From Dehalococcoidia bacterium (lineage in GTDB: Bacteria; Chloroflexota; Dehalococcoidia; GIF9; UBA5629): a DNA stretch of 17,075 nucleotides. Shown here piece by piece: positions 8,094 through 15,185 of the stretch. Under the pieces are notes generated by a model, which searched no databases, had not been told where the DNA came from, and saw nothing but the letters and a program-made list of their open reading frames with translations. A program made the translations under genes and the position numbers. Where the stretch lies: positions 1 to 17,075 of the forward strand of contig DNCV01000038.1 of the NCBI GenBank assembly GCA_003484395.1, in the 5' to 3' direction. Each line of letters opens with the position of its first letter. The first letter of the stretch is position 1.

Positions 8094-9044
8094 TTAGTGT
8101 TGTTTATGTTTGATTATCTCATCTATCATATGATCAGCTTCTGACATGATATCTTCAATAATCATTTTAACGGGTTTTATATCTCTGATCAGTCCGGCTA
8201 TCTGTCCGGCCATCAGCGAACCCTCCTCTATATTACCTTGTATTACTCCTAATGACAATCTCCCCGTGGCAAAAGCTTCCATTTCAGCTACTGTTGCTCC
8301 ATTTTTTTCGAGTTCTACGTATTGACGTGTTAATCTATTCTCCAGACACCGTATGGGATGTCCTGTTGATTGTCCGGTAACAATTGTAGCACGATCTTGT
8401 GCTTTGACGATTTGCTCTTTAAAATTTTGATGTGCAATACATTCAGTCGAACAAATAAATCGAGTTCCGATTTGAACACCACTCGCACCAAGGGCGAGAG
8501 CTGCTACCAGTCCTCTACCATCAGCAATGCCTCCTGCAGCGATGACAGGGACTTTGACAGCATCAACCACCTGTGGCACCAATGCTATTGTCGTTGTTTC
8601 TCCGACGTGTCCTCCTGATTCCATTCCCTCTGCAATAACGGCATCTATTCCTAAACGTTCCAATCGGCGAGCCAGCGCAACGCTGGATACAACCGGTATG
8701 ATCTTTATGCCTGCTTCCTTCAAACGGGCAATTAAAGTGGCCGGATTGCCAGCCCCAAATGTAACGACTGCAACCTTTTCTTCGATGATCATATCCACAT
8801 TTGTTTTCGTAAATGGTGACGTCATTAGAATATTGACTCCGAATGGCTTATCGGTGGCTTGTTTAGTCGCCCGTATTTGATCCCTGATCCAATCGGTCGG
8901 GGCATCACCTCCTCCGATTATGCCGAGTCCGCCAGCTTTTGATACAGCGGAAACAAGTTCGGTAGTCCCAAGCCGCGCCATACCTCCCTGAATAATGGGG
9001 TAGTTGATACCCAGTAAATTGCAAATATTGAAATTACCCAGCAT
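8094..9044 (-). CDS. fabK: enoyl-ACP reductase II FabK (FMN, NPD family)
   Basis: A 316-residue TIM-barrel flavoprotein that reduces trans-2-enoyl-ACP with NAD(P)H, the last step of each elongation cycle. It belongs to the FMN-dependent family shared with nitronate monooxygenases. Features favouring FabK over a general nitronate monooxygenase are IIQGGMARLG near the N-terminus, EGMESGGHVGE with His146 at the position of the FabK catalytic His, the phosphate-binding AAGGIADGRG and GASGVQIGTRF segments, and the C-terminal GSLMAGQIAGLI. FabK enzymes are typically insensitive to triclosan, by family knowledge. A TTG at 9050 is in frame, but the ATG at 9044 has GGTGA 6 nt upstream and is preferred. 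Its start overlaps the end of acpS by 11 nt. Confidence 0.93.
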   Translation of the reverse strand: MLGNFNICNLLGINYPIIQGGMARLGTTELVSAVSKAGGLGIIGGGDAPTDWIRDQIRATKQATDKPFGVNILMTSPFTKTNVDMIIEEKVAVVTFGAGNPATLIARLKEAGIKIIPVVSSVALARRLERLGIDAVIAEGMESGGHVGETTTIALVPQVVDAVKVPVIAAGGIADGRGLVAALALGASGVQIGTRFICSTECIAHQNFKEQIVKAQDRATIVTGQSTGHPIRCLENRLTRQYVELEKNGATVAEMEAFATGRLSLGVIQGNIEEGSLMAGQIAGLIRDIKPVKMIIEDIMSEADHMIDEIIKHKQH

Positions 9045-9399
9045 ATCCAATCACCGTTGCGATAGCATAATCTTGACAGTGCGAAAGGCTGACACTCAAC
9101 TCTCGAATGCCCATTGATTCTGCAAGTCGTTTGGTTTGCCCGTACAGTTGAATGGTTGGCGCTCCGTTACTCATAGAAAGTACCTCAATTTCTCGCCAAT
9201 TGATGGATGAATCGCTTTTTCTTAGCGCTTTCATTGTTGCCTCTTTGGCGGCAAACCTTGCTGCCAGGCTTGGTGTCATATTACTATACTTTGTTGTCTC
9301 CTGTTCGGTATAGACACGCTTGAGAAAGTTCTTCTGCCAGTATTTGATAGCGTTTTCTATTCTGTTGATCTCTATTATATCAATTCCGATTGTGATCAT
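9034..9399 (-). CDS. acpS: holo-ACP synthase AcpS
   Basis: A 121-residue phosphopantetheinyl transferase that transfers the 4'-phosphopantetheine arm from CoA to the conserved Ser of ACP, using Mg2+. The two diagnostic motifs are GIDIIEINRI (5-14, metal ligand Asp7) and RFAAKEATMKAL (48-59, metal ligand Glu53). The C-terminal LSHCQDYAIATVI strand is also typical. The frame is open farther upstream, but the ATG at 9399 places GIDI at the usual distance and has AGGAGG 6 nt before it. It overlaps fabK by 11 nt, so the order acpS-fabK-fabD is tightly coupled. Two potential ACP substrates are in the same cluster. Confidence 0.96.
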   Translation of the reverse strand: MITIGIDIIEINRIENAIKYWQKNFLKRVYTEQETTKYSNMTPSLAARFAAKEATMKALRKSDSSINWREIEVLSMSNGAPTIQLYGQTKRLAESMGIRELSVSLSHCQDYAIATVIGYAG

Positions 9400-9531
9400 G
9401 AACAGCCTCCTAACATTATTGCAACTTATCATTTCTTATTCAATAGTTTGGATCACAGCATGTGTGTGTGGTTATAAATGGAAGATGATATAGCAACATA
9501 TGATCGGACGGATGGTATTGCCTTGCTGCTT

Positions 9532-9561
9532 TTGAACAATACCCCATTGCCATTGGTTCAA
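9532..9561. repeat. imperfect inverted repeat
   Basis: TTGAACAAT (9532-9540) and ATTGGTTCAA (9552-9561) are complementary except for one extra G, with an 11-nt loop. It could form a 9-bp stem on either strand in the gap before acpS. No T-run follows, so a simple terminator is unlikely. Confidence 0.4.
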
Positions 9562-9723
9562 TAGTGAGAACGAATTGCATGGATTTAGTCGTGAAACATA
9601 TTGAAGGTATTCAGAGTAACGAATCAAAACCCCTGATATTGGAATTACTGCTGATTGCAAACCATACTGTGTTCGTTGAGGTGACGCAATCATTGCATAA
9701 TCACTGAAAATAATTAACGTTGG

Positions 9724-9757
9724 GGCTGCAAGTGGTATGGTAATATGCCCTGCAGCC
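9724..9757 (-). terminator. hairpin just downstream of acpP
   Basis: GGCTGCA (9724-9730) and TGCAGCC (9751-9757) form a 7-bp GC-rich stem, and a 5-bp inner stem including one G-U pair can form within the 20-nt interval. On the minus strand it lies 15 nt beyond the acpP stop. It is followed by a T-rich but interrupted tract rather than a clean T-run. It may terminate or stabilise the 3' end of the yceD-rpmF-acpP transcript, in which case acpS would need its own promoter. Confidence 0.3.
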
Positions 9758-9771
9758 ATCAACGGGAACAA

Positions 9772-10020
9772 TCAGACATTTTTCTGCTTGAGTTTTGTCT
9801 CAATCAGATTGATAATATCTCCAACTGTTTGAACGCCTTCTAATTCCTCATCAGGTAATGTAAGACCGAACGCTTCTTCCAGAGCTAGTGCAAGTTCGAC
9901 CTTTCCAAGGGAATCTATCTCAAGATCGGTGCCGAGTACTGCTGTGGCGACTATTTTGCTCTCGTCAATACCCGGTTGTATTTTGCAGATGGCTCCCTTT
10001 ACTTTTTCAAAGGTATCCAC
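9772..10020 (-). CDS. acpP: acyl carrier protein AcpP
   Basis: An 82-residue acidic four-helix carrier protein that holds growing acyl chains as thioesters on a phosphopantetheine arm. The attachment site is LEIDSLGKVEL with Ser37, and helix II continues ALALEEAFGLTLPDEEL, the canonical partner-binding surface. The C-terminal VGDIINLIE is typical. The start codon is GTG, preceded by AAGGAG at 7 nt spacing, with no better in-frame ATG. It follows rpmF after 98 nt and is followed by the gene-less stretch before acpS. Of the two ACP genes here, this is the canonical one and most likely the main fatty acid carrier. Confidence 0.95.
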   Translation of the reverse strand: MDTFEKVKGAICKIQPGIDESKIVATAVLGTDLEIDSLGKVELALALEEAFGLTLPDEELEGVQTVGDIINLIETKLKQKNV

Positions 10021-10071
10021 AATGTTTCTCCTTTTTACCTAATATAAAAATAACCTAACCGTTACTCTATA

Positions 10072-10099
10072 ATTATATTGAGCAGCAGTAGTTATTGAA
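10072..10099 (-). promoter_or_regulatory. candidate internal promoter for acpP
   Basis: Read on the minus strand, a perfect TATAAT (10072-10077) stands 16 nt after TTCAAT (10094-10099), a poor -35 box. It sits in the 98-nt rpmF-acpP gap, about 50 nt before the GTG start. It may allow ACP to be made in excess of L32. The region is AT-rich, so chance is a real alternative. Confidence 0.3.
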
Positions 10100-10118
10100 C
10101 TAAAGCAATAATTTCGAG

Positions 10119-10316
10119 TTATTTTTTACTCTTTGGTGTTTTTATTTTAAGAATTTCCCTGCCATCGTAGTATCCGCATGAATTGCAAACAACATGAGAT
10201 AATTTAGGTGTGTGACATTGAGGGCAATCGATTGTTTTAGGTGTGATCAATGCCAGATGGCTCCGCCGCTTTCCCTGACGTGCTTTCGGATATTTTCTCT
10301 TCGGAAGAGGTGCCAT
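10119..10316 (-). CDS. rpmF: 50S ribosomal protein L32
   Basis: A 65-residue small basic ribosomal protein of the large subunit. The N-terminus MAPLPKRKYPKARQGKRRSH is the family's rRNA-binding segment. The protein is of the zinc-binding type, with Cys31, Cys34, Cys44 and Cys47 arranged as two CxxC pairs. A lysine-rich tail ends the protein. The ATG gives a normal N-terminus. The nearest ribosome binding site, AAGGAG, is about 14 nt upstream, longer than usual. Its position directly after yceD and before acpP repeats the common bacterial yceD-rpmF-lipid gene order, but plsX and fabH, often next, are missing here. Confidence 0.97.
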   Translation of the reverse strand: MAPLPKRKYPKARQGKRRSHLALITPKTIDCPQCHTPKLSHVVCNSCGYYDGREILKIKTPKSKK

Positions 10317-10405
10317 AATATTTTTTCAATCTCCTTATAAAAGTTTCCGATCCATACAGCTGAATCGTCAAATTCAAAATCTAGGCTGATAGTATACTAT
10401 ATTTT

Positions 10406-10816
10406 CTAAATTATTTGTATTCCCTGGCAATCAGGTTTACATAATGGTTTTAAGGGTTTGTTTAATTCGATATACTGTCGCAGTAGATCGCTCAAATTCA
10501 AGATGTTATTGTTATCAATGATACGGTTTTCATAATCTGCATCCGTAGTCTGATCTTCTAAATAAACCTGAGGGAAGACTTCCTCTTCGAATTCAAAATA
10601 AATTGAACAAAGCATTGTTTTGAGACATCGAATACAATTTTCTTCTATCTGCGTCTTTACTTTTGCTTTTACGAGAATGCCTCGTTTCGTTCTCAGAAGG
10701 TCTATTGTCCCCTGGATATGCTGCGAATTCTTCTCGTGGCTACTGATATCTGCAATATCGTAGGAACGGCTGGCTCCTGTGTGTTCTTTGAGCAATTGAC
10801 CTACGTTGATCTGCAT
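10406..10816 (-). CDS. yceD: DUF177/YceD protein, 23S rRNA accumulation
   Basis: A 136-residue member of the DUF177 (YceD) family, which in bacteria and plastids is needed for normal 23S rRNA accumulation and is almost always next to rpmF. The conserved cysteine pair CIRCL (Cys61, Cys64) precedes the acidic FEFEEEVFP strand. A second pair ends the protein in PLCKPDCQG (Cys126, Cys130), so a bound metal is plausible. The N-terminus MQINVGQLLKEHTG also fits the family. A TTG codon immediately precedes the ATG at 10816; the ATG is preferred, although the upstream AGGCG is a weak ribosome binding site. It is the first gene after a near-consensus promoter. Confidence 0.88.
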   Translation of the reverse strand: MQINVGQLLKEHTGASRSYDIADISSHEKNSQHIQGTIDLLRTKRGILVKAKVKTQIEENCIRCLKTMLCSIYFEFEEEVFPQVYLEDQTTDADYENRIIDNNNILNLSDLLRQYIELNKPLKPLCKPDCQGIQII

Positions 10817-10855
10817 CAAGCGCCTAAAAAATCAGCTATTTTCGAGCGAAGTATG

Positions 10856-10885
10856 ATTATATGATTGAGTTATCGTATGTGTCAA
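10856..10885 (-). promoter_or_regulatory. strong sigma70-type promoter for yceD-rpmF-acpP
   Basis: On the minus strand a perfect TTGACA (10880-10885) and a perfect TATAAT (10856-10861) are separated by 18 nt. Transcription would begin near 10849, giving a leader of about 33 nt before the yceD ATG. This is the best promoter in the window and suits a ribosomal protein operon. Confidence 0.8.
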
Positions 10886-10923
10886 GAAAATTACGTTCGG
10901 CAGCCGAGATAGTATTGGTTTTG

Positions 10924-12591
10924 TTATTCCCACTCTATTGTAGATGGAGGTTTGCTGGTGATATCATAAACAACCCGATTAATATCTTTAATTTCATTAA
11001 CAATACGACTGGAGATACGCGCCAGAAGAGCATAGGGTAGACGTGCCCAATCGGCTGTCATTGCATCCTGGCTTGTTACCGCGCGAACTGCGACAAGATA
11101 TCCGTATGTGCGGAAATCACCCATGACTCCCACGCTGCGAACATCGGTAAGAACTGCAAAAGTCTGCCACATCTGCCGGTATAGTTTGGCCTTTTTAATT
11201 TCATTCATAACTATCCAGTCAGCGGAGCGGAGGATTTCCAATCGCTCTTTTGTAACTTCGCCGATGATTCTGATGGCCAGTCCTGGCCCCGGGAATGGTT
11301 GCCTCCAGACCATATCTTCAGGGAGTCCCAGTGCAAGGCCAACTTCACGTACTTCATCCTTAAATAAGTATCGCAATGGTTCTACGAGAGTAAACGCCAT
11401 ATTTGCAGGAAGGCCGCCGACGTTATGATGCGTTTTTATTCTGACGGCAGCTTTTGTTTCTATGGATGTGCTTTCAATGACATCGGGATACAGGGTTCCC
11501 TGTGCCAGAAAATCGATTTTCCCAAGCTTTCCCGCTTCCTCTTCAAAGACTCTGATAAATTCTTCTCCGATGAGTCGGCGTTTTAATTCAGGATCCGTGA
11601 CGCCCTTGAGCCGGTTGATAAACCGATCGGAGGCATCAACATAGACGATATTCATTCTCAGGTTGTTTTTAAAGGTATTTAGAGCTCGCTCCGCTTCCTC
11701 CCGTCTGAGCAATCCATTGTTAACAAAAATACAGGTCAACTGGTTTCCTATTGCTTGGTGGATAAGCGTGGCTGCGACTGCAGAGTCGACGCCTCCTGAA
11801 AGCGCACAAATGACCTTTCCATTTTTAACCCGATCCTTTATTACGGTAATGCTTTCCTGAATGAAGTTGGTCGGGGTCCAGTTGCCTTTACAATCACAAA
11901 TTTTGTAGAGGAAATTCTCTATGATCGTTTTGCCCTGGGGTGTGTGAACAACTTCAGGATGGAACTGTAAACCATAAATATTGCTATCATTTCCAATAAC
12001 TGCGGCGGTAGAATTCTCTGTGTAAGCCAGCGATTTAAATCCATGAGGCATTTCGGTTATCTGGTCTCCGTGGCTCATCCATACGGTCGTTGAGGTTGGC
12101 AAGTTTGCAAATAACGGTGAATGTTCTTCGCTGATGGTGAGTAACGTTTGTCCATATTCACGCATCGTTCCCGGGGTTACTTGTCCTCCCAGTTGATGAG
12201 TAATAAGTTGCATACCGTAACATATTCCCATGATAGGGATATGACTGCCATATATCTCCGTTGGTGCGAGAGGGGCGCCGGACTCGTAGACGCTGGCAGG
12301 TCCGCCGGATAGAATAATGCCTTTTGGTTTGAGTGCGGTAATTTTTTCCCACGGCGTATCGTGCGGCATAAGTTCGCAGTAGACATGGCATTCTCGAACT
12401 CTCCGTGCGATCAATAAGCTGTACTGTGATCCGAAATCGATAATGATGACGACTTCTCGTTCAGCGGGTGAAATGACCTCCAGCTTCTCTTTAGGTTGTT
12501 CACCTCCCAGTTCTTTGGCGATTTCAAGGTATGTGGATACTTCTGCGTCGTCGGTAACAGCGACACGCCTGCTTTTAAATTTCTCTTTCAT
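10924..12591 (-). CDS. guaA: GMP synthase (glutamine-hydrolysing)
   Basis: A 555-residue enzyme converting XMP to GMP with ATP and glutamine. The class I glutaminase domain spans about 47-235 with nucleophile Cys124 in GICYGMQ, His211 and Glu213 (FHPE). The ATP pyrophosphatase domain has the PP-loop SGGVDS (265-270), and the C-terminal dimerisation domain ends in the family's KPPSTIEWE. All catalytic residues are present. The family usually starts only a few residues before DFGSQY. Here about 45 extra residues precede it, charged and of no recognised motif, with no in-frame ATG, GTG or TTG inside. AGAGGA lies 8 nt before the ATG, so the extension looks genuinely translated. The gene is transcribed alone, divergent from tsaC. 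Confidence 0.96.
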   Translation of the reverse strand: MKEKFKSRRVAVTDDAEVSTYLEIAKELGGEQPKEKLEVISPAEREVVIIIDFGSQYSLLIARRVRECHVYCELMPHDTPWEKITALKPKGIILSGGPASVYESGAPLAPTEIYGSHIPIMGICYGMQLITHQLGGQVTPGTMREYGQTLLTISEEHSPLFANLPTSTTVWMSHGDQITEMPHGFKSLAYTENSTAAVIGNDSNIYGLQFHPEVVHTPQGKTIIENFLYKICDCKGNWTPTNFIQESITVIKDRVKNGKVICALSGGVDSAVAATLIHQAIGNQLTCIFVNNGLLRREEAERALNTFKNNLRMNIVYVDASDRFINRLKGVTDPELKRRLIGEEFIRVFEEEAGKLGKIDFLAQGTLYPDVIESTSIETKAAVRIKTHHNVGGLPANMAFTLVEPLRYLFKDEVREVGLALGLPEDMVWRQPFPGPGLAIRIIGEVTKERLEILRSADWIVMNEIKKAKLYRQMWQTFAVLTDVRSVGVMGDFRTYGYLVAVRAVTSQDAMTADWARLPYALLARISSRIVNEIKDINRVVYDITSKPPSTIEWE

Positions 12592-12616
12592 GCTCCATGT
12601 CCTCTTTTGCTGATAA

Positions 12617-12625
12617 AGTATACCA
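12617..12625 (-). promoter_or_regulatory. extended -10 promoter for guaA
   Basis: On the minus strand TGG followed by TATACT forms an extended -10 element. No good -35 box is present at the right distance. Transcription would start near 12610, about 18 nt before the ATG at 12591, with room for the AGAGGA binding site. I see no purine riboswitch core in this short leader. Confidence 0.5.
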
Positions 12626-12671
12626 TAAGACTGCTTCTCTATTTTTGACTATTAATGTATTCGGTCATGTG

Positions 12672-12702
12672 TTTACAATGATGGTGTTTATGATTGTATA
12701 AT
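12672..12702 (+). promoter_or_regulatory. candidate promoter for tsaC
   Basis: TTTACA (12672-12677) and a perfect TATAAT (12697-12702) are separated by 19 nt. Transcription would begin near 12709, about 60 nt before the chosen ATG. A perfect TTGACA at 12733-12738 is also present, but no good -10 box follows it. Confidence 0.4.
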
Positions 12703-12770
12703 GACGGTGATGTCGAGGTAACGGACGGTTGGTTGACATAAATATAAAATCGAAATGGATTCTTATCGTT

Positions 12771-13397
12771 ATGAGCGGTGTTTTTTCTTATGATCTGAAT
12801 ACTGAACTTGATATCGCATGTAAAATCCTTCGTAATGGTGGTGTTGTGGCATTTCCTACAGACACGGTTTATGGATTAGGTGCTGATGTATTCAATGAGA
12901 AAGCAGTTAAAAAGATTTTTGCGATTAAACATCGATCGCCTGCGTTAGCCCTACCTGTGCTGGTGAGCAATTCTCTTCAGGTGGGTCGTGTCGCTGCAAC
13001 CGTTTCTGATACAGCACAGTTGCTCATGAAACATTTCTGGCCAGGCGGGCTGACTATCATTATGCCGAAAGCTTCTGCTGTGCCACGCAGTGTGACAGCA
13101 GGTGGTGACACTATTGCAGTACGAATGCCTCATCATGACATTCCGTTACTGCTAATGGATAAATTAGGATATCCTCTTATCGGAACGAGTGCTAATGTCA
13201 GCGGCAATCCAAGTCCGCTGATATTTGAGGATGTTGAAGCTCAGTTTGGAGATACCATTGATTTCATTATTCGAAGTAATACCTGTTATGGCGGCATGGA
13301 ATCGACAATTGTCGATATTACCTCAGGGGTTTCCATCATTGTTCGTCGTGGTATTGTATCTGACGATGCGATCCGAAACGTTTTATCTCACTTCTAG
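12771..13397 (+). CDS. tsaC: L-threonylcarbamoyladenylate synthase (YrdC/TsaC family)
   Basis: A 208-residue single-domain YrdC protein that makes threonylcarbamoyl-AMP from threonine, bicarbonate and ATP. This is the first step of the t6A modification at A37 of tRNAs reading ANN codons. Family marks are GGVVAFPTDTVYGLGADV (23-40), KHRSPALALPVLV with the conserved Lys/Arg cluster, FWPGGLTII, VRMPHH, GTSANVSG and STIVD. It lacks the extra C-terminal domain of longer Sua5 proteins. The frame is open upstream to a TTG at 12729, but the ATG at 12771 gives a normal family N-terminus; its binding site is weak (ATGGA about 12 nt away). It stands alone between the divergent guaA and the separately promoted ilvD. 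Confidence 0.92.
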   Translation: MSGVFSYDLNTELDIACKILRNGGVVAFPTDTVYGLGADVFNEKAVKKIFAIKHRSPALALPVLVSNSLQVGRVAATVSDTAQLLMKHFWPGGLTIIMPKASAVPRSVTAGGDTIAVRMPHHDIPLLLMDKLGYPLIGTSANVSGNPSPLIFEDVEAQFGDTIDFIIRSNTCYGGMESTIVDITSGVSIIVRRGIVSDDAIRNVLSHF

Positions 13398-13420
13398 TCT
13401 CATTTTATAGTGTACCGTAT

Positions 13421-13449
13421 TTGACAAGATAAAGCTGCTGTGCTAGTTT
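13421..13449 (+). promoter_or_regulatory. promoter for ilvD-ilvB
   Basis: A perfect TTGACA (13421-13426) is followed after 17 nt by TAGTTT (13444-13449), preceded by TGC, which makes it an extended -10. Transcription would start near 13456, leaving a leader of about 50 nt. The leader has no leucine, valine or isoleucine codon run and no room for a T-box, so classical attenuation is not evident. Confidence 0.6.
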
Positions 13450-13507
13450 ATTGAGATATCCTTTTTACCAATATATCAGGTGGGTATTGGGAGGTATTAA
13501 TTAGAGT

Positions 13508-15175
13508 ATGAGAAGCCATTCTGTAACAAAAGGAATTGAACGCGCTGGACATCGTGCTCTTTTCAGGGCACTAGGCGTTAAAACGAAGGATTTCGATAAG
13601 CCGTTCATCGGCGTTATAAACAGCTTTAATGAGATCGTTCCTGGGCATATGCACCTGAATAAACTTGCCGAAGATGTCAAAAAAGGGATCAGAGATGCGG
13701 GAGGTTACCCGTTTGAAGTCAATACTATAGCGGTGTGCGATGGTATTGCGATGAATCATGAGGGTATGAAATATAGTCTGCCCAGCCGTGAGCTTATCGC
13801 CGATTCGGTTGAGACAACGGTAAAAGCACACGCATTCGATGCTCTGGTATTCATTACAAATTGCGACAAAATCATTCCCGGCATGCTTATGGCAGCGGCA
13901 CGGTTAAACATACCGTCGATTTTTGTGAGTGGTGGCCCAATGCTGGCGGGTCAACTGGAAAAGAACGGTAAAATCCAGAAAATAGATTTGAACTCCGTAT
14001 TCCTCGCTGTCGGTAAGGTTGTTAAAGGGGAGATGACCGAGTCAGAGCTGTGTACGATAGAGGAAAATGCCTGTCCCGGCTGCGGAAGCTGTGCCGGCAT
14101 GTTTACGGCGAATACCATGAATTGTCTTACCGAGGCATTAGGTATGGCATTGCCGGGAAACGGGACGATTCCAGCGGTTGACCCGAGAAGAAAGGATTTG
14201 GCGTATCAGGCGGGGAAGCAGATACTTTCCATACTGTCGCAGAACATTGTACCGAAAGATATTATCACTAAGGATTCTATCTATAACGCTTTTGTTGCTG
14301 ATATGGGCTTGGGCGGCAGCACAAATTCTGTTTTGCACATGCTGGCTATTGCTCATGAAGCCGGTGTCGATTTTTCGCTGGATACTATAAACCACATCAG
14401 TCAGAAAGTGCCACATATAGCGAAAATTAGTCCTTCGGGAGAACCCCGCATCGAGGATCTCGATGCGGCCGGCGGCATTTCTGCGGTGCTGCAGACGTTA
14501 TCAGGATTTCTGAAGAAGAATACAAAAACCGTGTTAGGCAAACCACTTGATGAGGTAATCAAAGGTGCCACAATCAAAGACGAAACCGTCATTCACCCGC
14601 TCGGTAATCCCTATTCAGCTACCGGAGGTCTTACGATACTTTTCGGTAATCTATCACCGGATGGATGCGTGGTTAAGAGTGCTGCTGTTGACCCTGAGAT
14701 GCTTGTTCATAAGGGACCGGCGAAAGTTTTTGACAGCGAGGAGATAGCAACGAAAGCTATAATGCAGGGAAAAGTCAAAAAGGGTGATGTTGTGGTTATC
14801 AGGTATGAGGGGCCGAAGGGGGGACCGGGTATGAGGGAGATGCTGACGCCGACCTCTCTATTGAGCGGCATGGGAATGGACAAGGAAGTCGCTCTGATCA
14901 CGGATGGAAGATTCTCGGGAGCAACTCGCGGTGCAGCTATCGGGCATGTGTCACCTGAAGCTGCAAGCGGCGGGCCGATTGCAGCGATTCGGGATGGCGA
15001 TATCATTAGCATTGATATTCCCGCTCATAAAATTGAGTTGGAGTTAAGTGCATCTGAAATTAATAAGCGCCTCAGTTCGTTGAGATCTTTTGAACCGAGA
15101 ATAAAGAAAGGGTATTTAAAACGGTATATTGAAAATGTGACTTCTGCCAGTACCGGCGCAGTATTTATTGATTAA
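13508..15175 (+). CDS. ilvD: dihydroxy-acid dehydratase
   Basis: A 555-residue iron-sulphur enzyme that dehydrates 2,3-dihydroxy-isovalerate and -methylvalerate to the 2-keto acids of valine/leucine and isoleucine. Cluster and metal segments are present: TNCDKIIPGM (Cys119, with the Lys121 that is carbamylated in the family) and CPGCGSCAGMFTANTMNC (189-206). Where the [2Fe-2S] type has PCN, this protein has PGHMHL, as in the E. coli enzyme, which suggests the oxygen-sensitive cluster type. The C-terminal GRFSGATRGAAIGHVSPEA segment is fully conserved. The ATG is preceded by an in-frame stop two codons upstream. GGGAGG lies about 13 nt away, a long spacing. ilvB follows after 10 nt. Confidence 0.97.
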   Translation: MRSHSVTKGIERAGHRALFRALGVKTKDFDKPFIGVINSFNEIVPGHMHLNKLAEDVKKGIRDAGGYPFEVNTIAVCDGIAMNHEGMKYSLPSRELIADSVETTVKAHAFDALVFITNCDKIIPGMLMAAARLNIPSIFVSGGPMLAGQLEKNGKIQKIDLNSVFLAVGKVVKGEMTESELCTIEENACPGCGSCAGMFTANTMNCLTEALGMALPGNGTIPAVDPRRKDLAYQAGKQILSILSQNIVPKDIITKDSIYNAFVADMGLGGSTNSVLHMLAIAHEAGVDFSLDTINHISQKVPHIAKISPSGEPRIEDLDAAGGISAVLQTLSGFLKKNTKTVLGKPLDEVIKGATIKDETVIHPLGNPYSATGGLTILFGNLSPDGCVVKSAAVDPEMLVHKGPAKVFDSEEIATKAIMQGKVKKGDVVVIRYEGPKGGPGMREMLTPTSLLSGMGMDKEVALITDGRFSGATRGAAIGHVSPEAASGGPIAAIRDGDIISIDIPAHKIELELSASEINKRLSSLRSFEPRIKKGYLKRYIENVTSASTGAVFID

Positions 15176-15185
15176 GAGAATAACT

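Larger units (their letters stand above)
9400..9771. other. 372-nt stretch without a recognised gene
   Basis: This is the largest gap in the window, between acpP and acpS. It contains the AcpS ribosome binding site at its left end, an imperfect inverted repeat (9532-9561) and a hairpin beside acpP (9724-9757). A minus-strand frame runs from an ATG at 9759 to 9472 (95 codons), and a plus-strand frame is open from 9504 to a stop near 9708, with an ATG at 9579 (42 codons). Neither has a good ribosome binding site or a product I recognise. I looked for core motifs of RNase P RNA and tmRNA and did not find them. It may be a decayed gene, an RNA leader or a plain spacer. Confidence 0.5.

Noticed and set aside
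9472..9759. Possible 95-codon gene on the minus strand between acpP and acpS
   Set aside because: No ribosome binding site before the ATG, no recognised family, and the composition looks like translated spacer. Kept only as part of the unexplained region.
9400..9771. RNase P RNA or tmRNA in the acpP-acpS gap
   Set aside because: The length is suggestive, but I did not find their conserved core segments on either strand.
10389..10400. 12-nt palindrome ATAGTATACTAT between yceD and rpmF
   Set aside because: A palindrome of this length is expected a few times by chance in 17 kb, and the region is AT-rich. The contained TATACT lacks a -35 box.
10897..10907. Small inverted repeat TCGGC-A-GCCGA after guaA as a terminator
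   Set aside because: The one-base loop leaves only a 4-bp usable stem, and the following sequence has no T-run, so it is too weak to call.
12733..12738. Perfect TTGACA just upstream of tsaC
   Set aside because: No acceptable -10 box 16-18 nt downstream, and the predicted transcript would start almost at the ATG. The upstream TTTACA-TATAAT pair is favoured.
13450..13507. T-box or attenuator in the ilvD leader
   Set aside because: The leader is only about 50 nt, without a T-box sequence, terminator hairpin or leader peptide rich in branched-chain codons.
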